Assembly: GCA_000437275.1 (NCBI GenBank)
Contig: FR899695.1
Coordinates: 13,875-59,449, forward strand
From: Clostridium sp. CAG:411
GTDB lineage: Bacteria > Bacillota > Clostridia > Lachnospirales > Lachnospiraceae
Reading direction: 5' to 3'
DNA: 45,575 bases
Part shown: in pieces, positions 8,443 to 17,442 of the stretch
Position numbering within the stretch: the stretch's first letter is position 1
How the letters are laid out: each line of letters begins with the position of its first letter
Position numbers and translations under genes: made by a program
Notes under the pieces: model-generated
The model's input: only the letters and a program-made list of their open reading frames with translations
The model's database searches: none
What the model was told of the DNA's origin: nothing

Positions 8443-10236
8443 TTATTGTTTTATCGTTATAATATCCAATACATCCTGCAATTCAATCTGCATAAGCTGT
8501 TCTTGTGTCGGTAATTCTAAATTTACAATTCGATTTGCCTGATTACCTAATATACTTTCAAATGTATTTCGAATACCTCGTCCATTTCCAAATAAAAATT
8601 TCTGTTCTTCACTTAATTTTTCTATTTCCACTCGTACCTGTTCTGCGGCTTCTGTTGACATACATAGTCCTGATTTATGCAAAAGCCTGTCCAATATCAT
8701 CATCAATTCATCCGTTGTATAATCTTTAAAATCAATGAATTTGTTAAATCTTGAAATCAGACCTGTATTTGCCTTTAAAAATTCTTCCATCTCATTCTTA
8801 TATCCGGCAACAATGACAACAAGATCATCTCTATGATCCTCCATAATTTTTACAAGTGTATCAATGGCTTCTCCTCCGAAATCATTGGCATCTTTTTTAT
8901 TTGACAAAGCATACGCTTCATCAATAAATAAAATGCCGCCCATTGCTTTTTCTGCCACCTCTTGAACCTTTATAGCAGTTTGTCCCACATAACCTGCTAC
9001 CAATCCTGCACGATCCACTTCAACTAACTGTCCTTTTGATAAAATACCAAGTTCTTTATAAATCTTTGCAACTAAACGGGCTACTGTAGTTTTTCCTGTA
9101 CCAGGATTACCAGTAAATACCATATGATAACTTACATTCATAGATGGCATATCATAACTTTCCCGCATTTTTTTTACTTTTATCAAGTTAATCAACGATT
9201 GTATCTCACTCTTTACATTCTCCAGTCCCACCAGACCATTTAATTCATCCAGCAATTCCTGAAGCTTTTTTGCATGGTTAATTTTATTAATTTCTTTTTT
9301 GATTTGTTCCAGTCTTTCATCCTGAAGCTTTTTCATGGCTTCTTGTTGTTCTTTTTTTAGTCTTTCAATCGCAGGTGTGGAAATCTTTAATTTTCCCATT
9401 TTTTGTAATTGTTGTAATTCTTCATCTGTATAGTCAAATATCGTCCGTTCCTTTGTTTCTTCTTCCTGTTCTATATTTTCTGTTGCAGCAACATCCTGCT
9501 CTAACTTGTCCTCCTGTGTAGACAGTTCTGAAACTATATCCTTGGTTTCCAGTTGTTGTGTTTTATTTTTTCCCTCTTCCTTTTCTTTTGTTTCCTTTAT
9601 TATGTTCTTTTTAGCAGCCTGTTCTCTATGCTCTTTTAACCGTTCTACAGGTGCCTTTTCCTCATAAAATTTTTCCGTACTTAACTTTAAAAATAAATAT
9701 CGGGCGTTTACTACTTCCAACCGTTGGTCTTCATTTACAAAGTAAACATTTTTCTCATAAAATTCTGTAATAAATTTGTCCGCATATGCACTCTGTTTGT
9801 GATCCAACAAAGATATAGAAAGTAGTATATTCAAAAGAGAATCAAAAAAATAGCTGGAAAAAAATGACTGCTTCTTTCCATCACGCACTCCACAAAGCTG
9901 CAAAATAATCGGTGGGGTACGAAGCAATTTATTAGCCATCATAATCACATTGTCCGGCAGTTCCCCCTCTTCCGGACAACCCAGCAAATTTTCTGAAACC
10001 ACTTCTACTATAAATTTTCTTTGTGTTATGCCATTTTCTCCACAATAAACAGCTTGATTTAACATCAACGCCTGCAAATACATGTCTAACATTTCATATA
10101 TATTCTGATGTAGAAAATGCTCTGGTTCTTCCCAGTAACCTTCCTCATCCAACACCTGACAAAACTGCACCATATTCTCATAACTTTTTTTTGCAATTTC
10201 TAACAATTGCTTATTAGAATATCCAGGTTGTATCAT
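8443..10236 (-). CDS. SpoVK/CbxX-type AAA+ ATPase with an unassigned N-terminal half
   Basis: 597 residues from the ATG at 10236, which has GGAGGAG six bases upstream. The C-terminal half (about 320-597) is a CbxX/CfxQ AAA+ module: LNGLVGLENVK, Walker A GNPGTGKTT, the pore-type AGYVGQTA loop, Walker B GGILFIDEAYAL, sensor and arginine-finger region GNGRGIRN. The N-terminal half is different: residues 1-200 are predicted helical with no family I recognise. Residues 200-320 are a lysine/glutamate/glutamine-rich coiled linker. CbxX relatives include SpoVK (sporulation), EccA (type VII secretion) and Rubisco activase CbbX. No sporulation operon, secretion genes or Rubisco are adjacent, so the target is unknown. 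A weak 7-bp hairpin (8431-8449) overlaps the stop codon. The LysM gene upstream reads the same way. Confidence 0.88.
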   Translation of the reverse strand: MIQPGYSNKQLLEIAKKSYENMVQFCQVLDEEGYWEEPEHFLHQNIYEMLDMYLQALMLNQAVYCGENGITQRKFIVEVVSENLLGCPEEGELPDNVIMMANKLLRTPPIILQLCGVRDGKKQSFFSSYFFDSLLNILLSISLLDHKQSAYADKFITEFYEKNVYFVNEDQRLEVVNARYLFLKLSTEKFYEEKAPVERLKEHREQAAKKNIIKETKEKEEGKNKTQQLETKDIVSELSTQEDKLEQDVAATENIEQEEETKERTIFDYTDEELQQLQKMGKLKISTPAIERLKKEQQEAMKKLQDERLEQIKKEINKINHAKKLQELLDELNGLVGLENVKSEIQSLINLIKVKKMRESYDMPSMNVSYHMVFTGNPGTGKTTVARLVAKIYKELGILSKGQLVEVDRAGLVAGYVGQTAIKVQEVAEKAMGGILFIDEAYALSNKKDANDFGGEAIDTLVKIMEDHRDDLVVIVAGYKNEMEEFLKANTGLISRFNKFIDFKDYTTDELMMILDRLLHKSGLCMSTEAAEQVRVEIEKLSEEQKFLFGNGRGIRNTFESILGNQANRIVNLELPTQEQLMQIELQDVLDIITIKQ

Positions 10237-10384
10237 CCGATCTCCTCCTGCCCTTTTCGTAACTCTCCTAACGGCAGGAAGCCCCGCCATATATGCATTA
10301 TCCGTATAAACTGAAATACCCATTTTCCGCTCTACTACAACTATCTTTCATTATATACTTTTTTGCAAAAAATGGCAATCGCAT

Positions 10385-10789
10385 TTAATCATCAATCTTT
10401 TTTGGAATCCTCAATACAGTACCTCTTCTTAGCCCAATCGCATTCATCCCATTATATTTTAATAATTCTTCCAAATCCACATCAAACTTATTCAATACCT
10501 GTTCTAATGTTTCATTTCCTGTAATCACATATTCCAACATAATTCCATTCCTGTTTGTATGATCCATATTATTATTTGTTGTTGTTTCATTTCTTTCCTG
10601 TGACTGCTGCGATCTTTCCATATTCCTTGGAATACAAATCCATTCTCCCGGTTGCAGATTATATACATTAACATAAGGATTTGCCTGCATAATTTGATCT
10701 AAAGGGATTTGATGTCTTCTGCTTATCTGATATAACGTATCCCCTTCTCTCACCTGATATTCCTCTCCTGCGCAAAATCTGTCTTCCAT
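10385..10789 (-). CDS. Small protein with two LysM-like domains
   Basis: About 134 residues. Residues 10-56 are a clear LysM (YQVREGDTLYQISRRHQI ... NVYNLQPGEWICIP). A second, weaker LysM-like repeat follows (YVITGNETLEQVLNKFDV ... LRRGTVLRIP), separated by an Asn/Gln/Thr-rich linker. LysM binds N-acetylglucosamine in peptidoglycan, but no signal peptide is seen from the chosen start; spore-coat LysM proteins such as SafA also lack one. The ATG at 10789 has TAGGAG seven bases upstream. A second strong GGTGGAGGG at 10823-10831 precedes no usable start. Function could be spore coat or envelope; this is inference. Confidence 0.75.
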   Translation of the reverse strand: MEDRFCAGEEYQVREGDTLYQISRRHQIPLDQIMQANPYVNVYNLQPGEWICIPRNMERSQQSQERNETTTNNNMDHTNRNGIMLEYVITGNETLEQVLNKFDVDLEELLKYNGMNAIGLRRGTVLRIPKKIDD

Positions 10790-11123
10790 TTTTTTCACTC
10801 CTAATACTCGATAGGATACTATATTCCCTCCACCCTTAAAATGTTCCTGTTTTTTTCTAGAAAATGTTACAATTTTTATATCTTTTATTGAAAATATACA
10901 ATTTTCAACCAAAACACAAAACAGACTGTACGCTTTGCACAATTTATTCACAGAAAGATTTTTACGAACAAAAATCCCTTATTGCTTTCAAAAAAAAGCT
11001 GTCGTATAATGGGAAGGGTACACTTTCAACAATGTACTGTATAAATAATAGGAAATAAAATTCTATTTTTGTTCTTATATACAATAGATTTTTCAAAGGA
11101 GGATATGGCTTTCGCCAGAAACT
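10790..11123. other. Divergent intergenic region between the LysM gene and the activase gene
   Basis: 334 bases. It holds the plus-strand promoter at 10982-11010, a purine-rich leader to the activase gene, and an inverted repeat with 8-base arms TTGAAAAT/ATTTTCAA (10888-10895 and 10901-10908). That repeat lies where the minus-strand promoter of the LysM gene should be. I could not pick a convincing -35/-10 pair for the minus strand. Confidence 0.6.
10982..11010 (+). promoter_or_regulatory. Sigma-A type promoter for the activase gene
   Basis: TTGCTT (10982-10987), exactly 17 bases, then a perfect TATAAT (11005-11010). Transcription would begin near 11017, leaving a leader of about 107 bases. 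Confidence 0.8.
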
Positions 11124-11126
11124 ATG
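11095..11126 (+). promoter_or_regulatory. Ribosome binding site separated from its start codon by a small hairpin
   Basis: AAAGGAGG (11095-11102) is 21 bases from the ATG at 11124, too far for normal initiation. The gap contains TGGC (11106-11109), loop TTTC, GCCA (11114-11117). Folding removes 12 bases and leaves an effective spacing of nine. An ATG at 11105 directly after the GGAGG opens only a 16-codon frame in another phase. Confidence 0.55.
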
Positions 11127-14100
11127 AGCAATATGAAACATACTTTAGGAATTGATATCGGTTCAACCACTGTTAAGGTTGCCGTACTCGATGAAAATAA
11201 CACAATTTTATTCTCAGATTACCAACGGCACTTTGCTAATATTCAGGAAACTCTGGCTGGTATTATCAATGACGCTTATAAAAAGCTTGGAAATCTTGAG
11301 TTTTCTCCTGTCATTACCGGTTCCGGCGGATTGACTCTCTCTAAACATTTAGGGGTTCCCTTTGTTCAGGAGGTTGTCGCTGTTGCCACTGCTCTAAAAG
11401 ACTACGCACCTCAAACAGACGTTGCCATTGAGCTCGGCGGTGAAGACGCAAAAATTATTTACTTCACTGGTGGAATTGACCAACGTATGAACGGAATCTG
11501 TGCCGGTGGTACTGGTTCTTTTATTGACCAAATGGCTACCTTATTAAAGACAGATGCTACTGGTTTAAATGAATATGCAAAGGATTACAAGGCAATTTAT
11601 CCAATTGCAGCTCGTTGTGGTGTATTTGCAAAAACAGATATTCAACCGCTTATCAATGAAGGTGCAACCAAACAGGATTTATCTGCCTCTATTTTTCAGG
11701 CTGTTGTAAATCAGACAATCAGTGGTTTGGCATGTGGAAAGCCAATTCGCGGAAATGTAGCATTCTTAGGAGGACCACTCCACTTTTTAACAGAATTAAA
11801 GCAAGCATTTATCCGTACCTTAAAACTTACTCCGGATCAAATCATCGCTCCAAACCATTCACATTTGTTTGCCGCCGTTGGTTCTGCCATGAATGCAAAC
11901 CCTTCCATTACCACTTCTTTTCAAAAATTAAGTGACCAGCTCAATCATGGCATTAAAATGGAATTTGAAGTAACACGTATGGAGCCTCTTTTCAAAACCG
12001 AAGAAGAATATGCTGCTTTTTCGAACCGTCATGCACAGCATAAGGTAATAGAAAAAGAGCTTTCTACTTATGAGGGAGATTGCTTTTTAGGAATTGATGC
12101 AGGTTCAACAACAACAAAGGTTGCCTTGGTTTCCGATGACGGTTCCCTTTTATATTCTTTTTATAGCAGTAATAATGGTAGTCCACTAAAAACTACCACA
12201 AAAGCTATCAAGGAAATTTATTCTCTTATGCCTGATAGTGCACGTATTGTACGTGCCTGTTCTACCGGTTACGGAGAGGCTCTAATTAAAGAGGCATTCA
12301 TGCTTGATGAAGGAGAAGTAGAAACGATTGCTCATTATTATGCAGCTTCCTTCTTTGAACCTGATGTAGACTGTATTCTGGACATTGGTGGACAGGATAT
12401 GAAATGCATGAAAATAAAAGACGGAACAATTGACAGCGTACAGCTAAATGAAGCCTGTTCATCCGGTTGTGGTTCTTTTATTGAAACTTTTGCTAAATCG
12501 TTACAATATGAAGTAGCAGATTTTGCCAAAGTTGCTTTATTTGCAAAGAATCCAATCGACCTTGGTTCCAGATGTACCGTATTTATGAATTCCAAAGTAA
12601 AACAGGCACAAAAAGAAGGTGCCGGTGTAGATGATATTTCTGCTGGATTGGCTTATTCTGTTATTAAAAATGCGCTGCTAAAAGTGATTAAAATTACAGA
12701 TCCAAAAGACTTAGGTAAGAAAATTGTTGTACAGGGTGGTACTTTTTATAATGACGCTGTTTTACGAAGCTTTGAAATCATCTCTGGTTGTGAAGCTGTT
12801 CGTCCAGATATTGCAGGTATCATGGGAGCCTTCGGTGCTGCTTTGATTGCCAGAGAACATTATGATGGAAAAACAAATACAACTATGTTGTCCATCGAAA
12901 AAATCAATGCGTTACAATTTGAAACGACCCTTTCAAGATGTAAAGGCTGTACAAACAACTGTCTTTTGACAATTAACAAATTTTCCGGTGGTCGTCAATT
13001 TATCACTGGTAACCGTTGCGAGCGTGGATTAGGAAAAGCAAAAAAATCAGACAGTGTTCCAAATTTATTTGCTTACAAATTAAAGCGACTCTTCCAGTAC
13101 GAATCCCTGGACGAGGAACATGCGGTTCGTGGTAAAGTTGGTATCCCAAGAGTCTTAAATATGTATGAGAACTATCCATTCTGGCATACATTTTTCACAG
13201 AACTTGGATATCAGGTGGTACTATCACCAGAATCTACCCGTAAAATTTATGAACTTGGTATCGAATCAATCCCAAGTGAATCAGAATGTTATCCAGCGAA
13301 GTTAGCTCATGGACACGTTACCTGGCTTATCCGCCAAGGAATTGATTACATTTTCTATCCATGTGTTTTTTATGAACGTAAAGAACAGGCAGATGCAGGA
13401 AACCACTTTAACTGTCCAATTGTTACTTCTTATGGCGAAAATATTAAAAACAATGTAGAGGAATTAAGAAGTGAGAATATCACTTTCCAAAATCCATTTT
13501 TATCTTTTGAGAGTGAAGAAATCACTGCAAAACGATTAGCTGACTACTTCTCAAAAGAAAATAATATTCCTTCTGCTGAGATACGAAAAGCTGTTCATGC
13601 CGCCTGGGCAGAAATGGAACAGGCACACAGAGATATGGAGCAAAAAGGAGAAGAAGTCCTTGCTTATCTGGAAAAAACAGGTAAAAAAGGAATTGTTCTT
13701 GCTGGTCGCCCTTACCACTGCGACCCTGAAATCAATCATGGTATTCCAGAATTGATTGCTTCTTATGACGTTGCCGTATTAACAGAAGACAGTATTGCAC
13801 ATTTAGGAAAAGTAGATCGACCAACTATCGTTATGGACCAATGGGTATACCACTCACGTCTTTACGCTGCTGCATCCTATGTTCGTACAAATCCAAATCT
13901 GAATTTAATTCAGCTAAATTCCTTTGGATGTGGACTTGATGCAGTCACAACGGATCAGGTTAATGATATTTTAACCAAATCAGGTAAAATTTATACGGTA
14001 TTAAAAATAGATGAAGTAAACAACCTTGGTGCTGCCAGAATCCGTATTCGTTCTCTATTATCTGCGGTAAAAGATAGAGATCATAAACACATGGAGCCGC

Positions 14101-15344
14101 ACATTGCAGATGCAGCACACCATAGAGTGATTTTCACAAAAGAGATGAAGAAGAATTATACCATTCTTGCTCCTCAAATGTCACCAATTCACTTTAACAT
14201 GGTAATGGCTGCCTTCGAATCTTGTGGTTATAACGTAGAATTGCTTCCTAGCAATAAATCTTGTCTGGATTACGGATTAAAGTATGTTAATAACGATGCC
14301 TGTTATCCTTCTCTTCTAGTCGTTGGACAATTTATGGAAGCATTAGATTCAGGGAAATATGATTTAGACCGTATAGCATTAGTTATTACACAAACAGGTG
14401 GGGGGTGTCGTGCCACAAACTATATCGGCTTCATTCGCCGTGCCTTAGAAAAGGCTGGTTATGGACAAATTCCAGTTATTTCCCTAAGTGCTGGTATTGA
14501 GCAAAATCCAGGTTTCAAAATTAGTCTTCCTATGGCAAACCGTGCAATTCAGGCACTTGTATATGGTGATATTTTTATGCGTGTTTTATATAAGACACGA
14601 CCTTATGAAGCTGAACCAGGTTCCGCAAATGCTTTATTCGAAAAATGGGAAGCAAAATGTATTGAAGATGTCAAAACAGGTAAAAATTTCAAGAAAAATA
14701 TTTACAATATTGTTCATGATTTTGATACCCTTCCATTGCTTGATATTGAAAAGCCAAGAGTAGGTATTGTAGGTGAAATTTTGGTTAAATTCCTTCCTAC
14801 CGCAAATAATCACTTAGTTGATTTGTTAGAAGCTGAAGGTGCAGAAGCTGTTTGCCCTGATTTAGTAGATTTCTTCTTATATAGTTGCTACAATAGCAAT
14901 TACAAAGTAAAATACTTCGGAAAAAGCAGAAAATCCGCTACTATCAATAATATGGTTATTCGTTTATTGGAATTTTATCGCAGACATGCAAGAAAGGCCT
15001 TAGAACAAAGCAAACGCTTTGAACCAATGCAACATATTGAAACCCTTGCAGAATATGCCGAACCATTTGTTTCAATTGGAAATATGACTGGAGAAGGATG
15101 GTTCTTGACTGGAGAAATGGTAGAATTAATCCACTCAGGTGTTTCTAACATTGTTTGTACGCAGCCATTTGGTTGTCTTCCTAACCACGTAGTAGGTAAA
15201 GGTGTTATCAAGGAATTGCGTCGTGCATTCCCTGGTGCAAATATCGTAGCTGTTGACTATGATCCGGGAGCAAGTGAAGTAAATCAGCTTAACCGTATTA
15301 AGTTAATGCTTTCTACCGCAAATACGAACTTAAATAAAAACTAG
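11124..15344 (+). CDS. Giant acyl-CoA dehydratase activase-type protein (double BadF/HgdC ATPase plus DUF2229/HgdB-like parts)
   Basis: 1406 residues. Two ASKHA-fold activase domains come first. Domain one is about 5-260 (GIDIGSTTVK, ELGGEDAK, cysteines in GICAGGTGSF and ARCGVF). Domain two is about 320-575 (GIDAGSTTTK, DIGGQDMKC, cysteines in ACSSGCGSF and SRCTVF). In the activator HgdC such cysteines hold a [4Fe-4S] cluster between two subunits, so this protein may form the pair within one chain. A CxxCxxxC stretch follows near 607, then a DUF2229-like region from about 670 and a 2-hydroxyacyl-CoA dehydratase-like C-terminal half. Small activases use ATP to inject an electron into 2-hydroxyacyl-CoA dehydratase. 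Stand-alone giant forms are common in anaerobes, and their substrate is not known. No dehydratase, CoA-transferase or electron-transfer flavoprotein gene adjoins it. Two hairpins follow the stop. Confidence 0.88.
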   Translation: MSNMKHTLGIDIGSTTVKVAVLDENNTILFSDYQRHFANIQETLAGIINDAYKKLGNLEFSPVITGSGGLTLSKHLGVPFVQEVVAVATALKDYAPQTDVAIELGGEDAKIIYFTGGIDQRMNGICAGGTGSFIDQMATLLKTDATGLNEYAKDYKAIYPIAARCGVFAKTDIQPLINEGATKQDLSASIFQAVVNQTISGLACGKPIRGNVAFLGGPLHFLTELKQAFIRTLKLTPDQIIAPNHSHLFAAVGSAMNANPSITTSFQKLSDQLNHGIKMEFEVTRMEPLFKTEEEYAAFSNRHAQHKVIEKELSTYEGDCFLGIDAGSTTTKVALVSDDGSLLYSFYSSNNGSPLKTTTKAIKEIYSLMPDSARIVRACSTGYGEALIKEAFMLDEGEVETIAHYYAASFFEPDVDCILDIGGQDMKCMKIKDGTIDSVQLNEACSSGCGSFIETFAKSLQYEVADFAKVALFAKNPIDLGSRCTVFMNSKVKQAQKEGAGVDDISAGLAYSVIKNALLKVIKITDPKDLGKKIVVQGGTFYNDAVLRSFEIISGCEAVRPDIAGIMGAFGAALIAREHYDGKTNTTMLSIEKINALQFETTLSRCKGCTNNCLLTINKFSGGRQFITGNRCERGLGKAKKSDSVPNLFAYKLKRLFQYESLDEEHAVRGKVGIPRVLNMYENYPFWHTFFTELGYQVVLSPESTRKIYELGIESIPSESECYPAKLAHGHVTWLIRQGIDYIFYPCVFYERKEQADAGNHFNCPIVTSYGENIKNNVEELRSENITFQNPFLSFESEEITAKRLADYFSKENNIPSAEIRKAVHAAWAEMEQAHRDMEQKGEEVLAYLEKTGKKGIVLAGRPYHCDPEINHGIPELIASYDVAVLTEDSIAHLGKVDRPTIVMDQWVYHSRLYAAASYVRTNPNLNLIQLNSFGCGLDAVTTDQVNDILTKSGKIYTVLKIDEVNNLGAARIRIRSLLSAVKDRDHKHMEPHIADAAHHRVIFTKEMKKNYTILAPQMSPIHFNMVMAAFESCGYNVELLPSNKSCLDYGLKYVNNDACYPSLLVVGQFMEALDSGKYDLDRIALVITQTGGGCRATNYIGFIRRALEKAGYGQIPVISLSAGIEQNPGFKISLPMANRAIQALVYGDIFMRVLYKTRPYEAEPGSANALFEKWEAKCIEDVKTGKNFKKNIYNIVHDFDTLPLLDIEKPRVGIVGEILVKFLPTANNHLVDLLEAEGAEAVCPDLVDFFLYSCYNSNYKVKYFGKSRKSATINNMVIRLLEFYRRHARKALEQSKRFEPMQHIETLAEYAEPFVSIGNMTGEGWFLTGEMVELIHSGVSNIVCTQPFGCLPNHVVGKGVIKELRRAFPGANIVAVDYDPGASEVNQLNRIKLMLSTANTNLNKN

Positions 15345-15361
15345 AACTACGTTTCTATCAC

Positions 15362-15423
15362 TGCAAACATGACTTTATTGTTTGCATAACTAACAAAGGG
15401 ATACATTATACATGTATCCCTTT
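15362..15423. terminator. Terminator region after the activase gene
   Basis: An 8-bp hairpin TGCAAACA/TGTTTGCA (15362-15386) without a T-run is followed by a 12-bp perfect stem (15395-15406 with 15412-15423). The second stem's outer arm and flank are T-rich on the plus side, and there is an A-run on the other. It can end both the activase transcript and the converging gene at 15432. Confidence 0.8.
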
Positions 15424-15431
15424 TCCTTTAC

Positions 15432-16196
15432 TTATGCTTCACTAATTTTATTTTTTATTGCTGGAACCAGCGTTCTTTCTTTCATCTGTTCCAACAACTG
15501 CTTACGTTCTTCCACCTTTTTTAAATTGCGGTAACATTCCAAATAGGAAAAGTCAACCATATCCTGCAAAATAGAAGAAACCTTTCGCCCCTTTAGGCTA
15601 TCTAAGCGTTCTAATGCTTCTGTATACTCACCTTTTACAATCAATTCAAATGCATACATCAATAGCACATTATTTGTCAAACCCGATGTAGTAGAATCAT
15701 ATTTTTTCAATAATTTTCTCTGTTCATCCATTACGGACTTTAACGCATTATATTGCCCACTTAAAAAATCAGCCATAGTCTCATATGCATAACATAACAC
15801 TCGATTTACCTCTGGCTGTCCTGCTACAGAAATCACCTCAAGTGTTTCTAATGCCTGTTCATACTGACCTGCATAAACTTGTCCTGCGGCAATATTGATA
15901 CGAACTAAATCTTTTTGCTGTTTTCCCGATACTTTGTTTAAAATCTCCTGCATCTCTTCTACATACAGTACAGGCTCTTTTTCCTCATACAACAGGTGTG
16001 TTGGACCAGAAACAATTTTACTTAACTTAGACATTCGAACCATCTTAGCTACCATCCAAATAATAAGCATCGTAACCGCAATTCCAATCAACAATAATTT
16101 TGCCTGTGCCTCTGGAAGAATACTGGCAACCGCATAAATAATACCTACTACCAAACACGCACCCAAAACATACAACATGCTTTTTTTATTTTTCAT
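15432..16196 (-). CDS. Membrane protein with TPR-like cytoplasmic part, function unknown
   Basis: 254 residues. Two adjacent membrane segments lie at about 8-27 and 33-52 (LGACLVVGIIYAVASIL; LLLIGIAVTMLIIWMVA). The rest is soluble and helical, with TPR-like pairs such as AAGQVYAGQYEQALETLE near 105 and FELIVKGEYTEALERLDS near 185. TPR repeats usually mediate protein contacts. The gene stands alone: it is followed by the activase terminator, and mnmA upstream is separated by 136 bases containing a hairpin. The start ATG is preceded by GAAGGAG. I do not recognise a named family. Confidence 0.75.
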   Translation of the reverse strand: MKNKKSMLYVLGACLVVGIIYAVASILPEAQAKLLLIGIAVTMLIIWMVAKMVRMSKLSKIVSGPTHLLYEEKEPVLYVEEMQEILNKVSGKQQKDLVRINIAAGQVYAGQYEQALETLEVISVAGQPEVNRVLCYAYETMADFLSGQYNALKSVMDEQRKLLKKYDSTTSGLTNNVLLMYAFELIVKGEYTEALERLDSLKGRKVSSILQDMVDFSYLECYRNLKKVEERKQLLEQMKERTLVPAIKNKISEA

Positions 16197-16259
16197 GTTT
16201 TTTCTCCTTCTCGATTATTTTTACAGCAATTCAGAAAATACATTTCTTAAAACTCAAAT

Positions 16260-16302
16260 AAGCACTCCTTCCATCTAATTAAGTAATGGATAAAGAATGC
16301 TT
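16260..16302. terminator. Probable terminator downstream of mnmA
   Basis: Long imperfect stem: 16260-16274 pairs with 16286-16302 (AAGCACTCC.. with ..GAATGCTT) through two G-U pairs and a 2-base bulge. The minus-strand flank is TTATTTGAGTTTT and the plus-strand flank holds CTTTTT. The T-tract on the mnmA side is not ideal. Confidence 0.6.
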
Positions 16303-16332
16303 ATGTCCTTTTTATATACATTGAGAAACTTT

Positions 16333-17442
16333 TTATTTTTGCTCGCAAAAGCTGGTACCGATAATACTTCCTCCACCTACTACATAATCCTGTTCATAAA
16401 AAACAACCGCTTGTCCCGGTGTAATAGCTCTCTGTGGTTCATCAAATAAACATTCCACAACATCATCTGCAACCATTCGGATCTTAGCCTTTGCTCCATT
16501 GTGACTATATCGAATCTTAGCGATTACTTCCATCTCACCTTCCAGTTTTTCAGTCGACATAAAATTAAGTTTATTTGCATACAATTTAGGCTGAAATACA
16601 TCCGCATTATCGCCAATCACAACCTCATTCGTCTCTGGACGGATTTCCACAACAAACACAGGTTTTCCCATAGAAAGATTCAATCCCTTTCGCTGTCCCA
16701 CTGTATAGTTTGTTATTCCCTTATGTCTGCCTAATATATTTCCCTCCAAATCTACAAAATTGCCTTCTTCAATTATCTGATCTGAATTTTCATGAATAAA
16801 TTTAGCATAATCATTGTCTGGAATAAAACAAATATCCTGACTATCTGGCTTATTGGCTACCAGCAAATTGATGTCCTTTGCAATGCGTCGAATCTCATCC
16901 TTTTCATATGCGCCAACAGGCATCAAAGTATGCGATAACTGCTCCTGTGTTAAATTATATAGTGCATATGTCTGGTCCTTCTTAGCTGATACAGAGTGCT
17001 TGATGGTATATCTCCCGTTTGGAAGCTGCATAATCTGTGCATAATGCCCTGTCGCAATATAATCCGCCCCAATTTCTATAGAACGGTGTAACAATGCCTC
17101 CCATTTTACATAACGGTTACATGCAATGCATGGGTTTGGTGTCCTACCACACAAATACTCCTCTAAGAAATAATCCATAACATATTCTTTAAATTCTTTG
17201 CGGAAGTTCATAACGTAATAAGGGATGCCAAGTGTATCCGCTACACGCCTGGCATCCTCTACTGCACTGAGTCCACAACAGCCACCATTTTCTTCCATGT
17301 CCACTTCCGCTTCTTCCTGCCATATCTGCATGGTAACACCAATTACATTGTACCCTGCCTTTTTTAACAAATATGCAGTCACAGAGGAATCAACACCTCC
17401 AGACATTCCAACAACAACTGTTTTCTTTGTTTCACTCATCAT
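16333..17442 (-). CDS. mnmA: tRNA-specific 2-thiouridylase
   Basis: 369 residues. Adenylates and thiolates U34 of Lys, Glu and Gln tRNAs. The PP-loop GMSGGVDSS is at about residue 12. The catalytic cysteines are in NPCIACN (near 107) and DICFIP (near 203), and the C-terminal beta-barrel ends with GGGSI. In Bacillus and relatives a dedicated cysteine desulfurase supplies the sulfur directly. Here the nifS-nifU genes lie immediately upstream, which fits that supply line. The ATG at 17442 overlaps the nifU stop as TAATG, with GGAG ten bases upstream; a second ATG follows at once. Translational coupling with nifU is likely. Confidence 0.96.
   Translation of the reverse strand: MMSETKKTVVVGMSGGVDSSVTAYLLKKAGYNVIGVTMQIWQEEAEVDMEENGGCCGLSAVEDARRVADTLGIPYYVMNFRKEFKEYVMDYFLEEYLCGRTPNPCIACNRYVKWEALLHRSIEIGADYIATGHYAQIMQLPNGRYTIKHSVSAKKDQTYALYNLTQEQLSHTLMPVGAYEKDEIRRIAKDINLLVANKPDSQDICFIPDNDYAKFIHENSDQIIEEGNFVDLEGNILGRHKGITNYTVGQRKGLNLSMGKPVFVVEIRPETNEVVIGDNADVFQPKLYANKLNFMSTEKLEGEMEVIAKIRYSHNGAKAKIRMVADDVVECLFDEPQRAITPGQAVVFYEQDYVVGGGSIIGTSFCEQK

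Noticed and set aside
11105..11155. Sixteen-codon frame starting directly after GGAGG before the activase
   Set aside because: Spacing of two bases is too short for efficient initiation and the peptide has no visible signal; the hairpin explanation is better.
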